From: Brassica napus
Taxonomy: Eukaryota; Streptophyta; Magnoliopsida; Brassicales; Brassicaceae
DNA: 64,000 bases
NCBI RefSeq assembly: GCF_020379485.1
Contig: NW_026015668.1
Location: 542,147-606,146 of the forward strand
Reading direction: 5' to 3'
The notes under the pieces are model-generated. The model was given only the letters and a program-made list of their open reading frames with translations, was not told the origin of the DNA and did not search any database. The position numbers and the translations under genes are program-made. Below are positions 44,816-56,667 of the stretch, piece by piece (position 1 is the first letter of the stretch; every line of letters begins with the position of its first letter).

Positions 44816-46094
44816 AACTGGCTGGTCTAACTCGAGTTTTGATGATACGTTGATGCGGTCATTTCATAAATGCTGCCAATTTTTCTACGAAATTTTCATC
44901 ATAAAATATTGACTCTTTTCACTTTGCAAATGATGTTCCATAAAACATTTTCGAGTTTAATTTTATGAAAGCTGTTTCGGAAAATATTGTCAAGCTTTTA
45001 TGAAAGTTATTCCGCAAAATGTCATTATTTTAGTTTTACAAAAGCTGTGTAGAAAATGTTCCTGAGTTTAATTTTAGGAATGATGTTTCGTAAAATGTTA
45101 TCGAGTTCAGATTGACGAAAGCAGTCTCGTAAAATGTTGTCAAGCTTAATTTTACGAAAGTTATTCCGCAAAACTATTATGAGTTTAATTTTACGAAAGC
45201 TGTTTCGTAAACATGTTTTCGAGTGATTGAAGAAAGCTGTCTCGTAAAATGTTGTCAAGCTTAATTTTAAGAAATGTATTCCTCAAAACTAATATGAGTT
45301 TAATTTTACGAAAGCTGTTTCGTAAACATGTTTTCGAGTTCGGCTGTGGAAGAGCCCCTTTTCGGAAAAAAAAATGTTTTGCGGCTCTTCTGCAACTTTA
45401 GTTTCTGGGTTCAAGTACTATAAACTTTGGCTGTGACGAGCTTAATTTATTGCGACCCATCTTAATCAGAAATTTTCTCATTTTCTGCAGGGATTGATCC
45501 GAGGAAGTTCTGAGTAATTTTTCCGTAATAAACTCGAATTCAACAATTTATGTTACCATGGAAGCGACTCTTAAGTATTTTATCATAAAACGTTTTAGCA
45601 GTGAGGGAAACGATCTCCCGTTTTGCCTTGTTTCGTCTCTGTCAACCGTTTTTAGGTTTGAATGATTTAAGAAATCAACTTTGTTTCTCCGAAAGTTATC
45701 AAGAAGAAGTACAGCCGTGGGGGTTGCGTTTTTTCGCGAGTAACCTAGGGTTTTTCAGCAGTTTTTGGGAGAGCAAGTTTTATTTTTCCGAAAAGTTTTC
45801 GGAAAAGGTCTTTTGGTCAAACCCTAACACGATGAGATTTCTCCAACTCGGTAATAAGAAGAACTTTACAGGGTTGGATAGATTTTATCGTTGCCCTTTG
45901 TGTTTAGAGGGAGAAATCGCGAGCTCGTTTTAGTGCTCTTCATGTGGCGGCTAAGTTTTCGATTTTGTTGAACACTACGGCGTTTCTGTAAGCGTTGGCC
46001 ATAGGAGCAGTCAGTGCTGCGATTTTGTCTTTCATATATCCAGACATCATTTCGATCAAGCGTTTTGTGGCCATGAGTAAGAGTAATCCGTAAA
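44816..46094 (-). other. Interior of LARD-like element next to the PBS
   Basis: A diffuse repeat of ACGAAAGCTGTTTCGTAAAA-like words spans about 44940-45340. A short minus-strand frame near the PBS (MATKRLIEMMSGYMKDKIAA, about 45940-46074) could be a vestige of a gag start but ends in a stop after 44 codons. No further coding. Confidence 0.5.
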
Positions 46095-46130
46095 CCCCCC
46101 CCCCCCCCCCCCCCCCTCCTTCTAGCGCCA
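46095..46130 (-). other. Poly-C run and primer-binding site of LARD-like element
   Basis: A 22-nt C run (46095-46116; G run in the element's sense) directly follows the PBS TGGCGCTAGAAGGAGG. Such a long homopolymer may be expanded or an assembly artefact. Confidence 0.85.
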
Positions 46131-46133
46131 AAC

Positions 46134-47254
46134 TGTGGGTACCAAAATTCGCACTGTCAATTTCTATTTAAATAAGGAAAGTAGGAGAACCCTAATTTCC
46201 CAAAAGTCCCGGATATCTGCTAATACCACACGCCAAGCAATCAGAACACAAAATAAAGACGAGAAAATATAAGTAATCGAAAAGAGAGTAAAGTAGATCT
46301 TATTCCCAATTCGCGTTTGAGCGTAACAACAAGGTCAGAGCCTGGGCTACGAGAGCTGTCGGTGAGATTCCTAGTTCTAAAACCCTAAAGCTGCTAAACC
46401 TAATTGAGTTGCAGCTCGGATAACAAAAACGAAAAATTGCCTAAATTGCTCTAAGTGCTAAATTTGATGTGTCTCGAATCCCCCTTTGCCTCTCATCTAG
46501 GACTCCTTATATACTTGCTCCTAGGTCAGTTTGCGCCTTTCCCCTTCTGTCCTTAAGCTGTCATAGCTCAAAAATGGAGATATTCCAATTTTCCCGATCT
46601 TCTTGACTATCTTCGGAAGCTTTACATTTATCCGCGGAAACTTGACATTTATCTTGCCTTACGAACCAAGCATAAACCGTCATAAGACTTATGGGTTTTC
46701 GGTTAAGAAATCGTAAGTGGGCTTCGAGTTGCGTTTTAGGTCTCTTTGGGCCGTCTTTGATTTGAAACGTTTATTACGATTTCTTCGACAAAAATAAAAT
46801 TCCAGCGATTTTTATCATAAAGTTTGACTGATGACATCGAGTGATGAGAAACAAAGAATGGTTTAGCCATGGCCTACGGGAGATAGCATTAAAGAGTAAA
46901 CGAGAATGTATGGATTCGTGTCATATCAACGTTTTGGGAAAGTTTGGTCGCTACGTAGCGACCGAGCCGTAGCGACCGAGCTTGGCTGGAGCTCGGTCGC
47001 TACGTAGCGACCGAGCTTGGCTTGTGCGTGGTCCGATGGTCATACTTGAGCTTGTCCGCGGCCGATTTGGATACATGTCCATTGCCTCCGGACAATCGGT
47101 GTTTAGTGGTTCGATTGAGATTAAAACAAGATTTTACCGCAAGGCTCTTTGTGAAGATTCTTTTTACGAAGAATAACTTTCGTAAAAAATGTTTACGCTG
47201 ATTTTTACGGAGATTTGGACATTAACTTCATCGCAACCGTTTTTTACCCCAACA
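46134..47254 (-). repeat. 5' LTR of LARD-like element
   Basis: TGTGGGTACCAAAATTCGC to ACCCCAACA in plus view. It aligns with 38993-40257. It has two copies of GGTCGCTACGTAGCGACC at about 46947 and 46997. Confidence 0.93.
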
Positions 47255-47445
47255 TCTACCCATTTAAAAAACGACCAAGGGTTCCATTAGTGTTTATTGC
47301 GAGATGTATGAGTTTAGCTCTGATTCATGGAGGGTTATTCTTGGTGATCACACTAATATAGATTGGGGGCGCTTTCCTGAGGTGTCGTTGAAAGGATAAA
47401 CTTACTGGATTGCTGCAGATGGAAAAGTACTTGGCGGTCTCTGTA
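47255..47445 (+). pseudogene. F-box protein pseudogene, second part
   Basis: After the TSD the F-box-associated domain resumes as CEMYEFSSDSWRVILGDH, NIDWGRFPEVSLKG, an in-frame TAA, then TYWIAADGKVLGG, the usual end of FBA strand blocks. The text then passes into CACTA transposase sequence without a visible TIR, so the join is a rearrangement or an eroded insertion edge. Confidence 0.82.
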
Positions 47446-50400
47446 TACTACGATGTGAAGAAATTCTTGAAGACTTTCGGTATTGGTTATGAAAAGATTC
47501 ATGCATGTGTCAACAATTGCTGTATGTTCAGAAGAAATTGAAGAAGCTTGATAATTGTCCGAAATGAGGTTTCAAGGTGGAAGATAAACATGCACACTGG
47601 TGAGGTAAAGAAAGGTGTCCCGCAGAAAGTATTAAGATACTTTTCAATCATTCCAAGGCTCCAGAGGATGTTTAGGTCTGAGGAAATGGAAAAAACTTAA
47701 GGTGGCATGCTAGTAACCGTAGCACCGATGGGAAACTCAGACACCCTGTAGATTCAGTGACATGGAAACAAATGGATGACCAAAATCATTTATTTGCTGC
47801 TGAGGAAAGGAATATTCGGCTGGGATTATCTATTGATGGATTTAATCCTTGCAGCATGCAGAACAGTAAGTACTGTTGTTGGCTTGTGTTGTAGTAAACT
47901 ACAACTTGCCTCCAAATCTGTGTATGAAGAAGGAGAATATCATGCTAACCTTGCTCATTCCTGGTCCACAGCAGCCTGGTAACAACATTGACGTCTACTT
48001 AGAGCCCTTGATAGAGGATCTAAACAAGTTGTGGAGCATAGGAGAGGCGACATATGATGTATTCAGTAAATCTATTTTTACTCTCAAGACAATGCTTCTA
48101 TGGACGATTAGTGATTTCCCTGCCTATGGAAATCTAGCTGGTTGCAAAGTGAAGGAGAAAATGGGCTGTCATGTATGCGGGAAGGACAAAGATAGTATGT
48201 GGATGAAGTTCTGTAGGAAGCATGTTTATATGTCCCATAGAAAAGGTCTCCCACCAACGCATAGGTATCGGGTGAAGAAGACTTGGTTTGATGGAAAAGC
48301 TGAACATGGAAGAAAGTCTAGGATACTGTCGGGTCATGACATATCCAATAATCTGAAAAACTATGCAAACAATTTTGGGAATGGCAAAGAATCTTGGATG
48401 AAGAGAAAAAGGACTGCCATTGTTGATGAAGAAAAAGATGTGGAAGATGTTTCCAGTGAATCCGAGGCAGAGGAAGAAGATGAAGTAGAAGTTGAGGAGT
48501 TATCTAGATGGAAGAAAAGGTCAATATTCTTTAAACTGCCATATTGGGAGGTATGTGTTATATTTTAACAGTTTACATTCAGCTTTTTGAATATTTATCA
48601 AGAAAGATTTATCTAACTTTGTTTTGTCTTGTGTGTTTATGATTTTAATAGGACCTACCCATAAGGCACAACTTGGACGTCATGCATATAGAACGAAATG
48701 TGGCAAATAGCATTGTCTCCACATTACTGCATTGCGGGAAATCAAAAGATGGACTCAATACTCGTAAAGATCTGGAACATCTTGGTATTAGGAAGGATCT
48801 GCACCCCAGCACCAAAGGAAAAAGAACATACCTGCCAGCAGCACCTTGGTCTTTGTCAAAGACTGAAAAGAAAGTATTCTGTAAGCGCCTTTTTGATTTC
48901 AAAAGGCCTGATGGATATTGTTCAAATATATCAAGGGGCGTTTCATTAGAAGATTCCAATGTATCATGACTCAAATCACATGACTATTATGTTCTGATGC
49001 AACAGTTACTCTCGGTGGCAGTTAGAGGGTTATTACCAAAAGGCCCTAGATTAGAAATACTACGCATGTGTGCATTCTTCAACCTCCTATGTCAGCGTGT
49101 AATTGATGTTGAGCATATTTCAGTAATAGAAGCTGAAATTGTAGAAACACTCTGCATGTTTGAGAGATTCTTTCCGCCAAGCTTCTTTGACATAATGGTT
49201 CATCTGACAGTTCATCTAGGAAGGGAAGCTAGACTCTGTGGTCCAGTCCAATTCGTTGGATGTATGTATCCATTCGAGAGGTAACTGCTTGTCAATATCA
49301 TATGTAAGTGTATTGTTTTTGTAAGTGAACTAAATGTTTTTTTACTGTCTGCAGGTACATGAAAATACTGAAAGAATATGTTAGAAACACCGCGAGGCCA
49401 GAAGGATGTATTGCTGAGTCAAACCTAGAAGAAGAGTGCATGCGGTTTTGTAGTGAGTTTCTTAAAAAGAAAACAAGTGTAGAGGAAAAATTAGACAGGA
49501 ATACTGATTATGAGAGCCAGTCAATCCTAGAGGGACGTCCAATATCGGCAGCCACTTCAATTAATCTGTCAGAAATGGAGAAGAGAATGGCCCACCTTGC
49601 TGTCATTCAAAATACGTCTGTGGTGGAGCCTTATGTTGAGTAAGTGGACTGATATTTTTTCACTTGTCATCTATGAAATCAAAAAGCGTATTGATACATA
49701 CTTTTCTTTTTCTTAGCATGCACCTACAATATCTACAAGATACCAATGCCAGATGTAGATGTGATGCAACAGTTTTGTGGAGTACAGATACTATGAATTT
49801 TGCATCTTGGTTAAAAGAACATGCAAGTATCTAAATTTTCCTATGTGTTAATTTGTTCTGAAAGTGTCTAACTATCTTTATACCTTTATGCCAGATACCT
49901 ATTAATTCTGAAAGACATGAGGAAACACTAAAATGGCTAGCATATGGACCCCAAAGTTGTGCAAGGTCCTATACAGGCTACGTTGTGAATGGACAGCGGT
50001 TTCACACACACTCCGTTCATAGGCAAAGCCAAAATAGTGGAGTTTTTTATGAGGCAACTGCAATGTGTAGAGCTAGTGCGAAAGATACATCACAAGTTGC
50101 GGATTTGGTGACATACTACAGAAGAGTAACATAAATAATCTTGCTCGACTACAATGTGTTTTATGTCCCTCTTTTTCGGTGCCAATGGGCAGTAAGAGGT
50201 AATGGAGTCAGGGAAGAAGATGGGTACACACTTGTTAACTTGAATCATTCTCAAGTTTCATTTAATAGGGATCCATACATATTAGCTTCTCAGGCCAAAC
50301 AAGTCTTTTATTCTAGAGAGGATGATACATCAAGTTGGTATGTTGTTCTTAGGGGTTCATCAAGAAGATACAGCGAAGAAGAAGAAGAAGAAGAAGTCAC

Positions 50401-50497
50401 CGCAGATATTGGACCTTTGCCATCAACTGTTGATATGGAAGTTGAAGTAGATGAAGCGCATAATGCCCGAGCTGATTGTGAAGGCATATATGTGTGA
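47446..50497 (+). pseudogene. TNP2-type CACTA transposase relic
   Basis: It starts mid-protein at KKFLKTFGIGYEKIHACVNN; the transposon-associated domain is missing. TNP2 blocks follow: RWHASNRSTDGKLRHPVDS, RNIRLGLSIDGFNPCSMQNS, VNYNLPPNLCMKKENIMLTL, TMLLWTISDFPAYGNLAG and (after an intron near 48552-48651) LDVMHIERNVANSIVSTLL. An acidic insertion (VEDVSSESEAEEEDEVEVEE) precedes WKKRSIFFKLPYWE. The DUF4218-like part is FERFFPPSFFDIMVHLTVHL, and DUF4216-like text ends with FNRDPYILASQAKQVFY. Several stops and frameshifts (for example near 47540, 47570 and 48967) make it non-functional. It is only distantly similar to the D/G transposase. Confidence 0.9.
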
Positions 50498-50722
50498 CTG
50501 GCTTCATCCCATTATGTTTTATGTGTGTCCATTTTGTGTTCTCTGCTGTGTGATTGGCTTTAGGAAGTATTTATTTGTCCATTTTGTGTTCTCTGCTGTG
50601 TGATTGGCTTTATATGTTTTTTTGTTCATTATGTGTTCTCTGCTGTCTGGATTATGAATCCTCATCATGTATTTTAACTTTTGTGTACTAATGAAAGTGT
50701 TATTTGTTTCAGTTGAATTAAT

Positions 50723-53695
50723 ATGGGCCGCCCTAAGAGAGAAACGACTAAAGACATGAACAAGGTCACGAAGAAGGTCACGAAGAAGGTTACGAAGAAG
50801 GTCACCTAGAAAGCAACCAAGAAGGCGAGTAAGAAGCAAGATGACAAAATGGAATTTGTGTACAACATATGACTGACCACACCCTGAAGAGAATGCAGCT
50901 ACAGAAGAATCTGAACATCCTGAAGAGCATGCAAATTCTGAAGAGGCTAACGTGGAGGAAGAGCCTGAAAAAGGAGAAGATCCTGAAAACGGAGAAGAAA
51001 CTGAAAAGGGAGAAGAAACTGCAAGGTCTGAACAGGAAGATCCTGAAGAGCCTGCAGAGCCTGAAGAGCTTGAAAAGGTAGACGAGCTAGAAGACGTAGA
51101 AGGTGAGTTGGAACTGAATGAGGAGAACGATCCAGATCAACCTAAGCGGCAGAAACATAGAGGACCAACAAAGATGAAGCACATCACAAAAGATCCAAAT
51201 GCTCGAGAAAGAGTTGATTTTAATGATATGGGAGAACCTGTTGGTAAAGGATCTGTAAAGTTGTCTTCATACCTAGGTCCTTTAGTGCGGGAACATGTAC
51301 CTGTCACATTTGAAGTTTGGAGGAAAGTCAGTGAGGAAGTTAAAACGGTTCAATGGAAATCTGTCCAGGTAACGTGTACATCACATTTACATAGTTGATT
51401 CAAGTATCTAATATTTATATGTATGTGACTGTAGGCAAGATTCGAGCTTGATGAAGATTACCAAAAGATTGTTGTGTTGAAGCAGATGGGATGTTTATGG
51501 AGAGCCTCAAAATCAAGACTAGTCACCCAGATAAAGAGTAAAGCTACTAACCAAGAGAGGATGAATCTGAGACCAAAGAATGTTACACCTGTTGAATGGC
51601 ATAAATTATTGAAGTGCAAAACTAGCTCAGCCTTTAAGGTAAGGCTACAAAATGTATTTGAGTTTCTGCATTCAATATATAATATTCACTATATGTATGC
51701 TAGGTTGTCAGTGAGTCATACAAGGAGAGGAGGAGCAAGCAAATACGTCACACTTGTAGCCGTAGAGGAATGGTTAGGCTGGCTGAAGATATGGTGTTAT
51801 TCCTTCCCTTTACTCTTTACTCGATCACTAAAATCTTTCCATATTAATCCTTTCTGTTGTTTGCATCAGAAACAAGAGTGTGGAGATCCATCTCAAGTTA
51901 GTAGGCTAAAGGTGTGGGTCAAGTCACACACAAAGAAGGATGGTACACCAGTCAATATGGTAGCAGCTGAGAAGTTCGTAAGTTGTTCAATTTTTTGCTT
52001 CAAATAATTTTTTTTCTTTATTAGCATATTAACATGTTTTTATGTTGCAAGAAAAAGGCAGCTGAGCTGGTTGTTAATGATAGTTATACTAATTCAACAA
52101 AACCAAGTGTGGATCCGCTTACAGTTCTTTTAGGACCTGATCATCCTGGTCATTTGAGGGCAATGGGTAGAAACATTGGGAAGACCAAGTTAGCTTGTTT
52201 TCAAGTGAAGAAACAGTTTATGGCTGAAATGGCAGAGAAGCAATATCATTTGCAGAACAAGTCATTGAGTTGGAATCTGAGATTGCTAGAATTAAGAAAC
52301 AGGTTAGCTATAATCAAACATATCTATAATCTTCGGAGACTGAGTGTCTTCAGACAGAAATTTGTTTTTTTTTGTTGCAACAGGAACCTGAAATAGGAGA
52401 AAACTCAGCTGCTACTGCAAGAGGAAAAGTATGTAATCTATGTTCATTTTTTTAAAGGTTTTGCTCTGTATCTGCTGATGGCTTTAAATAATACTTTTCA
52501 TGTAGAGTGTTAACAAAAGGGCACAACCTAAGTGTGTATTGGTTGATTGGTCTGGTTCGGATGAAAATGTTGCTGAGGGACATATTATTTCATCTGAATC
52601 GGAAGACTTTGTCAATGACATCCCCTTAGGCCCTCTTGATGTTAAAGTATTGGTGGAGACTGCGATCAAATCAGATGCATTTCTTTGGAAACCTGCTACT
52701 GGTATGTTTATTGTTGAGCACGCGGTTGGGGAGATGATTGCATGGCCTGCCAGTAAATGTGTTTTGTCAAACTAGGGGATATTTACCGAAGACATTCCTC
52801 TCAGTGTATGATTTCTTATTGTCTACTTTATTATTTCAGTCTATGTTGCTGTTTTGATTAACATGTTTATATTTTCTTTGTATGGTAGAGTCTGAATTCC
52901 ACTTCGTTGAACAAATGCAAACTTTTATCACCGTGGTCTACGGATGACAAAGTTGTTGCTGAAGGCCGTTGGCAGTGTCAAGAACCGAAAGCTTTGGTGG
53001 ATAGTCTGCCTCTTGGACCAAATGAAGTAAAAGTTTTTGTGGATGTGGTTCATGTTCCTGATACATTTTTGTGGAGACCTAGACCTGAAATAACTTACCT
53101 TAGGGACTCTGTTAAGCATTTTGTAGCATGGCCTGCCAATAAGTGTGTGTTCGAAAACAACACAGAGTCTCCAAGCCGTAGATCTCCTCTTCAGAATGAA
53201 GCTTCTTTTTCAAAGCACAACCTGCAAAAGCTGTTACGTGTTCTGCATCACCAGGTTCTAAATCAAGCGGTCATTCTCCATAAGCTACCCGTAATAAAAC
53301 TCAAGCACCTTCTCCCCTTCGAAGATCACATGTACATTTGTTGTATATGGTATTGAGTAGCTGTTTGTTGTTTTTCTATTCACTGAGATATATTGGTTTG
53401 TCTTGCAAACATTGTAGCGTCAGATTCAAAATGAAGCTGCGAAAGAGAATCAGAAATGCAAGCTGATGTCCATTACAGGAAAGAAGCAAGTGGTTGCAGA
53501 AGGACGTTGGGCTTCAGACAACCCGAACATACCAGTTCACTTTGTTCCCTTGGGACCTAATGGCGCTAAAGTCTGGATTGATGTGGTGAAGGTGAATAAG
53601 GCAGAGGTTTGGCAGCCATCTACTGAGATTGAGTGTATGGGAGATGCACTTGGCACCTATATTGCATGGCCAAAGGAGAAAATGATCTTGTGTTA
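50723..53695 (+). pseudogene. CACTA second transposase with three TNP1/DUF8039-like repeats
   Basis: It begins MGRPKRETTKDMNKVTKKVT with four VTKK-type repeats, then a stop, an acidic Glu/Pro-rich segment (about 50880-51110) and a plant-transposase block across several exons (GPLVREHVPVTFEVWRKVSE, VKSHTKKDGTPVNMVAAEKF, DPLTVLLGPDHPGHLRAMG). The C-terminal third holds three homologous repeats of about 80 residues at 52509-52775, 52907-53160 and 53440-53695, sharing V-A-E-G, P-L-G-P, KV-V-D/E, LW-P/VWQP and AWP-K. These resemble the TNP1/En-Spm or DUF8039 domain. Stops in the N-terminal part suggest decay, although the repeat exons read open. Confidence 0.8.
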
Positions 53696-53859
53696 ACTAC
53701 TATCAGGTCTAATGTTCTACTCTTTCTGCTTGGATTAGACTAAGTGATGCACTTATGAATTTGTACTAGTAATGTGTCGGATTCAGACTTGTAGTTTGGT
53801 ACCTCTTTTTCAATGAATGTTGCAGGTTGTGTGTTTGAATATATGAATGTGTGTTTTTA

Positions 53860-54252
53860 AATACAAATCGAGCAGGTTGTGGTCTAATAACAAATCTTAA
53901 CATCTATGAAAAAACTGACAATTAACTAATAGCATCTGTAAAACCGCTGTAATATAGAAAACTGAAAAATCTAATAGTGCCATATGATAAACAATTATAG
54001 CCTTCAAATTATGCTATTGAAATAACAGATGTAGCAGGTGGAAAAAATGCTATTATAATGTCAACAATAAAACAACATCTAATAAAACCGCTATCATATA
54101 ACGTCGCTATAATAGCATTTAGAAAACCGCTATAATAAGGAGGGGGGGAGGGGGCTATTATAGCTGGGGCAGACATAGCGGTTCATAATATGCTATTTCA
54201 GGAATATGATAGCGGTTTCCTCCCGCTAAGAATGAAGGTTTTTTTTGTAGTG
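53860..54252. repeat. Right subterminal repeats and TIR of CACTA F
   Basis: Multiple inverted copies of CCGCTAT / ATAGCGG and GCTATTATAGC words, a G-run (about 54142-54162), then the TIR TTTTTTTTGTAGTG. The arrangement matches CACTA subterminal binding-site arrays. Confidence 0.85.
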
Positions 54253-54699
54253 TCTTAAAGTACTATCTAGTTGTGATAAATGGACAAAGCTAGCTTTTAC
54301 ATTTGAATGAGTTTGATCTTGGAAAGAAACAGAATCTCTTATTATAGTGCAGACAACCATTTAACCACAACTATACATACACACAGAAAAAGGGGAAAGA
54401 ACTTTAATGGAGAATCACTTCAAATGATTTATCCCTCTGTGTTTCAACTATTTCTTGTATTCTAAGTCTTGCAGAGCAACTCTATAGTGACCAACCAACA
54501 AGAAAATTTGTGTAAAATATACCTTGGGGTTTAAGATAGTACGTATTCAACCCACTGGGTTTCTTTACAAATATATCATCCTTTCTTATATAGGAAAATT
54601 GTTCTTCTTTTCTTTGGAAAAATAATATATTTCATCTTAGTCAAAAAAAGTAATAATATATTTCATCTTTTAGTTACACCATCTTTATTCTGACATTTG
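54253..54699. other. Intergenic, no gene recognised
   Basis: AT-rich DNA between the CACTA F terminus and the small-gene fragment. I found no continuation of the F-box gene here. Confidence 0.5.
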
Positions 54700-54876
54700 T
54701 CAAAGTCCTAGAAGACTATCGAGTTTCTTTCCCTGTGAGAATTGTGCTTTGTGGTGTAAGAAAAGCAGTGATTTGAAACGGTCAACATACTTTTCAAGAA
54801 GTTTGTACGAAACTGGTTTTGATACCATCTGAGTTAAAGCAGAGGAAGATGAAGATGAAGGTGGAGGTTTAGACAT
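54700..54876 (-). pseudogene. Deleted copy of the small Ser-rich gene
   Basis: Minus-strand text MSKPPPSSSSSSALTQMVSK with KLLEKYVD matches the start of the 88-aa ORF at 35953-36219. A deletion of about 50 bp then removes the VFQFDYQKSGIWSP segment and shifts the frame. Homologous DNA continues to GGGAAAGAAACTCGA. Confidence 0.8.
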
Positions 54877-55069
54877 TGTCTATTTTAAAATTAGGACAGT
54901 AAATACACAATGGTTGTATTTTTCCAAACTTGAAGGAAGTAACTTCACAACTTCTGTAAATTCATCATTATTTAGTAGGACGGTTGTAAATATTGCAAGA
55001 CGAGTGTGTTAAAGATGGAGTTGCATTTCTTTAGCTGTCATGAGATGGCAAATTGGCAATGAAGAGCGA

Positions 55070-56262
55070 GGAAAGGCGACGGCGGTTGGATTGCTCGAGT
55101 TTGGGTCAAAAGTTGAAGAGTCGCGGAAGACATAATTTGACGGAGAAGGATGATGGTTCCAAAATTTTCCAATCAGGCGCAACTCACCACTTGGGCAAGA
55201 ATCTTGCTTTGGTTCATTGTGGAGATTGCTTTGATCGGAGCTGATATACAAGAAGTCTCCGGAAGCGCAATAGCTCTTCAGATCTTGACATGTGCGTTTT
55301 TACCTATTTGGGTTGGTTGATAAGCAAGTTAGGTCAAAAATGATGTGTATTCTTTTGAAACAGCTTCTTGGCTTCGTTCTTATCTATATATTTGTGATAA
55401 AAACAGCCTCTTGATTTCATATCCAGAGAAGTGTTGAATGAGGAAACTAGAAGGTCTTTCTGCGGTTTGATCGCAACAATGCCTCTTTCCTTTTCTTGGA
55501 TGTTCAATGAAACCAAGCGCAGCGGACAAGAACTATTCATAGGTACTTAAAACATAAAATGTCTCTCAATTAATGTGGCATTGTTTTTGTTAATGATACC
55601 AGTTTTTTTTTAAATCTGATGACTTGAAAGGCATTCTTGTTCCTGACAATCTGACAAGCTGTTGGAGTTGTTGGATGTGTAATAACTCCTCACAGTGTGT
55701 TCTTGCATTCGGCTTTAGTGCAGTTGAGAAAGACAAATCCAAAGGATATAAACAGAGTCCAGGAAGCTCTTAACTACAACAACGTCAAATCATCAGCCGC
55801 GCTTTTCCTCTCTTTCATGATCAATCTGTTTGTAACCACAGTTTTCGCTAAATAGTTTTATTGAATAAAACAAGTTGAAAGCATGGGACCTGGGAGCATT
55901 ACCTACAGAATAAATATGGCGGCGAGAGTATTCCCGATACTCTACATTTGGGGGATCGGTTTGTTGGCTGCTGGACAAAGGAGTACCATAACGGGGACCT
56001 ACGCTGGACAGTTTATAATGGAAGGGTTCTTAGATCTTCTGATGGAGCAATGGCTATCAGCTTTTCTAACAAGAAGCTTTGCTAGTGTGCCTACTATGTT
56101 TGTAGCTCTTATGTTAATACATCAGAGGGCTTGATTGATGTTCTAAACGAATGGCTTAACATTCTCCAGTCGATGCAGATTCCTTTCGCTGTTATTCCTC
56201 TTTTGACTATGGTTTCTAAACAACATATCATGGGACCTTTGCTCGAAGTATGCCCCTTTTTT
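55070..56262 (+). pseudogene. NRAMP-type divalent metal transporter, broken
   Basis: NRAMP proteins are proton-coupled Fe/Mn transporters. Fragments in order: TTWARILLWFIVEIALIGAD with DIQEVSGSAIALQIL (the conserved GADIQEV helix); VRKLEGLSAV / IATMPLSFSWMFNETKRSGQ; RQAVGVVGCVITPH and [56 protein letters not shown]; the NRAMP signature [19 protein letters not shown]; and DVLNEWLNILQSMQIPFAVI, MVSKQHIMG. The last blocks resemble the NRAMP2-5 group (vacuolar NRAMP3/4 type) more than NRAMP1/6. Stops, frameshifts and missing N- and C-terminal helices show it is a pseudogene. Confidence 0.9.
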
Positions 56263-56402
56263 TCATCTCTCTTTTGTTGTTGTAATGATGATAAATGGGT
56301 CTTTGCAGAAGAAAAGCTAGTGATGATGACAAACAGGGGCGGAGCTAGAGAAAAAGTTTGTAGCGGGAATAATTAAAACTATTCATAAAACTAAGTACAA
56401 AT

Positions 56403-56473
56403 TGCGTCTGCCGGGGTCGAACCCGGGTCTATTGCTTGGAAGGCAATTATCCTAATCGTTGGACTACAGACAC
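56403..56473 (-). tRNA. tRNA-Gly(UCC)-like gene, slightly degenerate
   Basis: The minus-strand 71-mer folds as a cloverleaf: acceptor GTGTCTG/CAGACGC (with one G-U pair), D stem GTCC/GGAT, anticodon stem ATTGC/GCAAT with loop CTTCCAA (anticodon TCC), T stem CCGGG/CCCGG and discriminator A. The T loop TTCGAC has six instead of seven bases. A short T-run follows downstream. No intron. It may be a pseudogene or a tRNA-like transposon relic. Confidence 0.75.
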
Positions 56474-56667
56474 TCTTGTTAAATAATAGGAAACAAATAT
56501 ATTTAACTTATACTATTTCTATCAGAAACATTTGTTAAGTACTTGAGTGTTTTTTAAACAAAACAGTATTAATTTGAGATCTCTTAAATATGCTGTGATT
56601 GACTGGGAGCAGATGAAATGAGGTCTTAAATATAATTGGCTAATACTTTTCTTTTGTGATAGTTCAC

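Larger units (their letters stand above)
38993..47254 (-). mobile_element. LARD-like Gypsy derivative without pol genes, 8.3 kb
   Basis: LTRs at 38993-40257 and 46134-47254 lie inside a perfect 5-bp TSD TCTAC (38988-38992 and 47255-47259). The primer site TGGCGCTAGAAGGAGG (minus strand, 46115-46130) sits beside the right LTR, so the element reads right to left. The 5.9-kb interior shows no gag, protease, RT or integrase text on either strand, only a 191-bp tandem array and unique filler. Large internal DNA with proper LTR, PBS and TSD but no coding is the definition of a LARD. It splits an F-box gene. Confidence 0.93.
47446..54252 (+). mobile_element. CACTA transposon F, 5'-truncated, second family
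   Basis: The right terminus is a clear CACTA end (complement CACTACAAAAAAAACC at 54252) preceded by subterminal ATAGCGGTTTTC / GCTATAATAGC words. These differ wholly from the TTCCGAGGAA words of elements D and G. A TNP2 relic and a second transposase gene lie on the plus strand in the usual order. No left TIR is found and the transposase lacks its N-terminus, so the left end has been lost. TSD cannot be tested. Confidence 0.88.

Noticed and set aside
45601..45933. 110-aa plus-strand ORF in the LARD interior
   Set aside because: Wrong strand for the element, no recognisable motif, and length within chance expectation in this composition.
54253..54400. Continuation of the F-box gene right of CACTA F
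   Set aside because: Translations of this stretch show no F-box-associated motif, so the right flank of CACTA F cannot be tied to the F-box gene.
55053..55244. 63-aa ORF at the start of the NRAMP relic
   Set aside because: It is in a different frame from the NRAMP text (TTWARILLWFIVEIALIGAD), so it is a shadow of the pseudogene.
56330..56360. AGGGGCGGAGCTAG resembling a hAT or MITE terminus
   Set aside because: No matching inverted end or TSD was found nearby.
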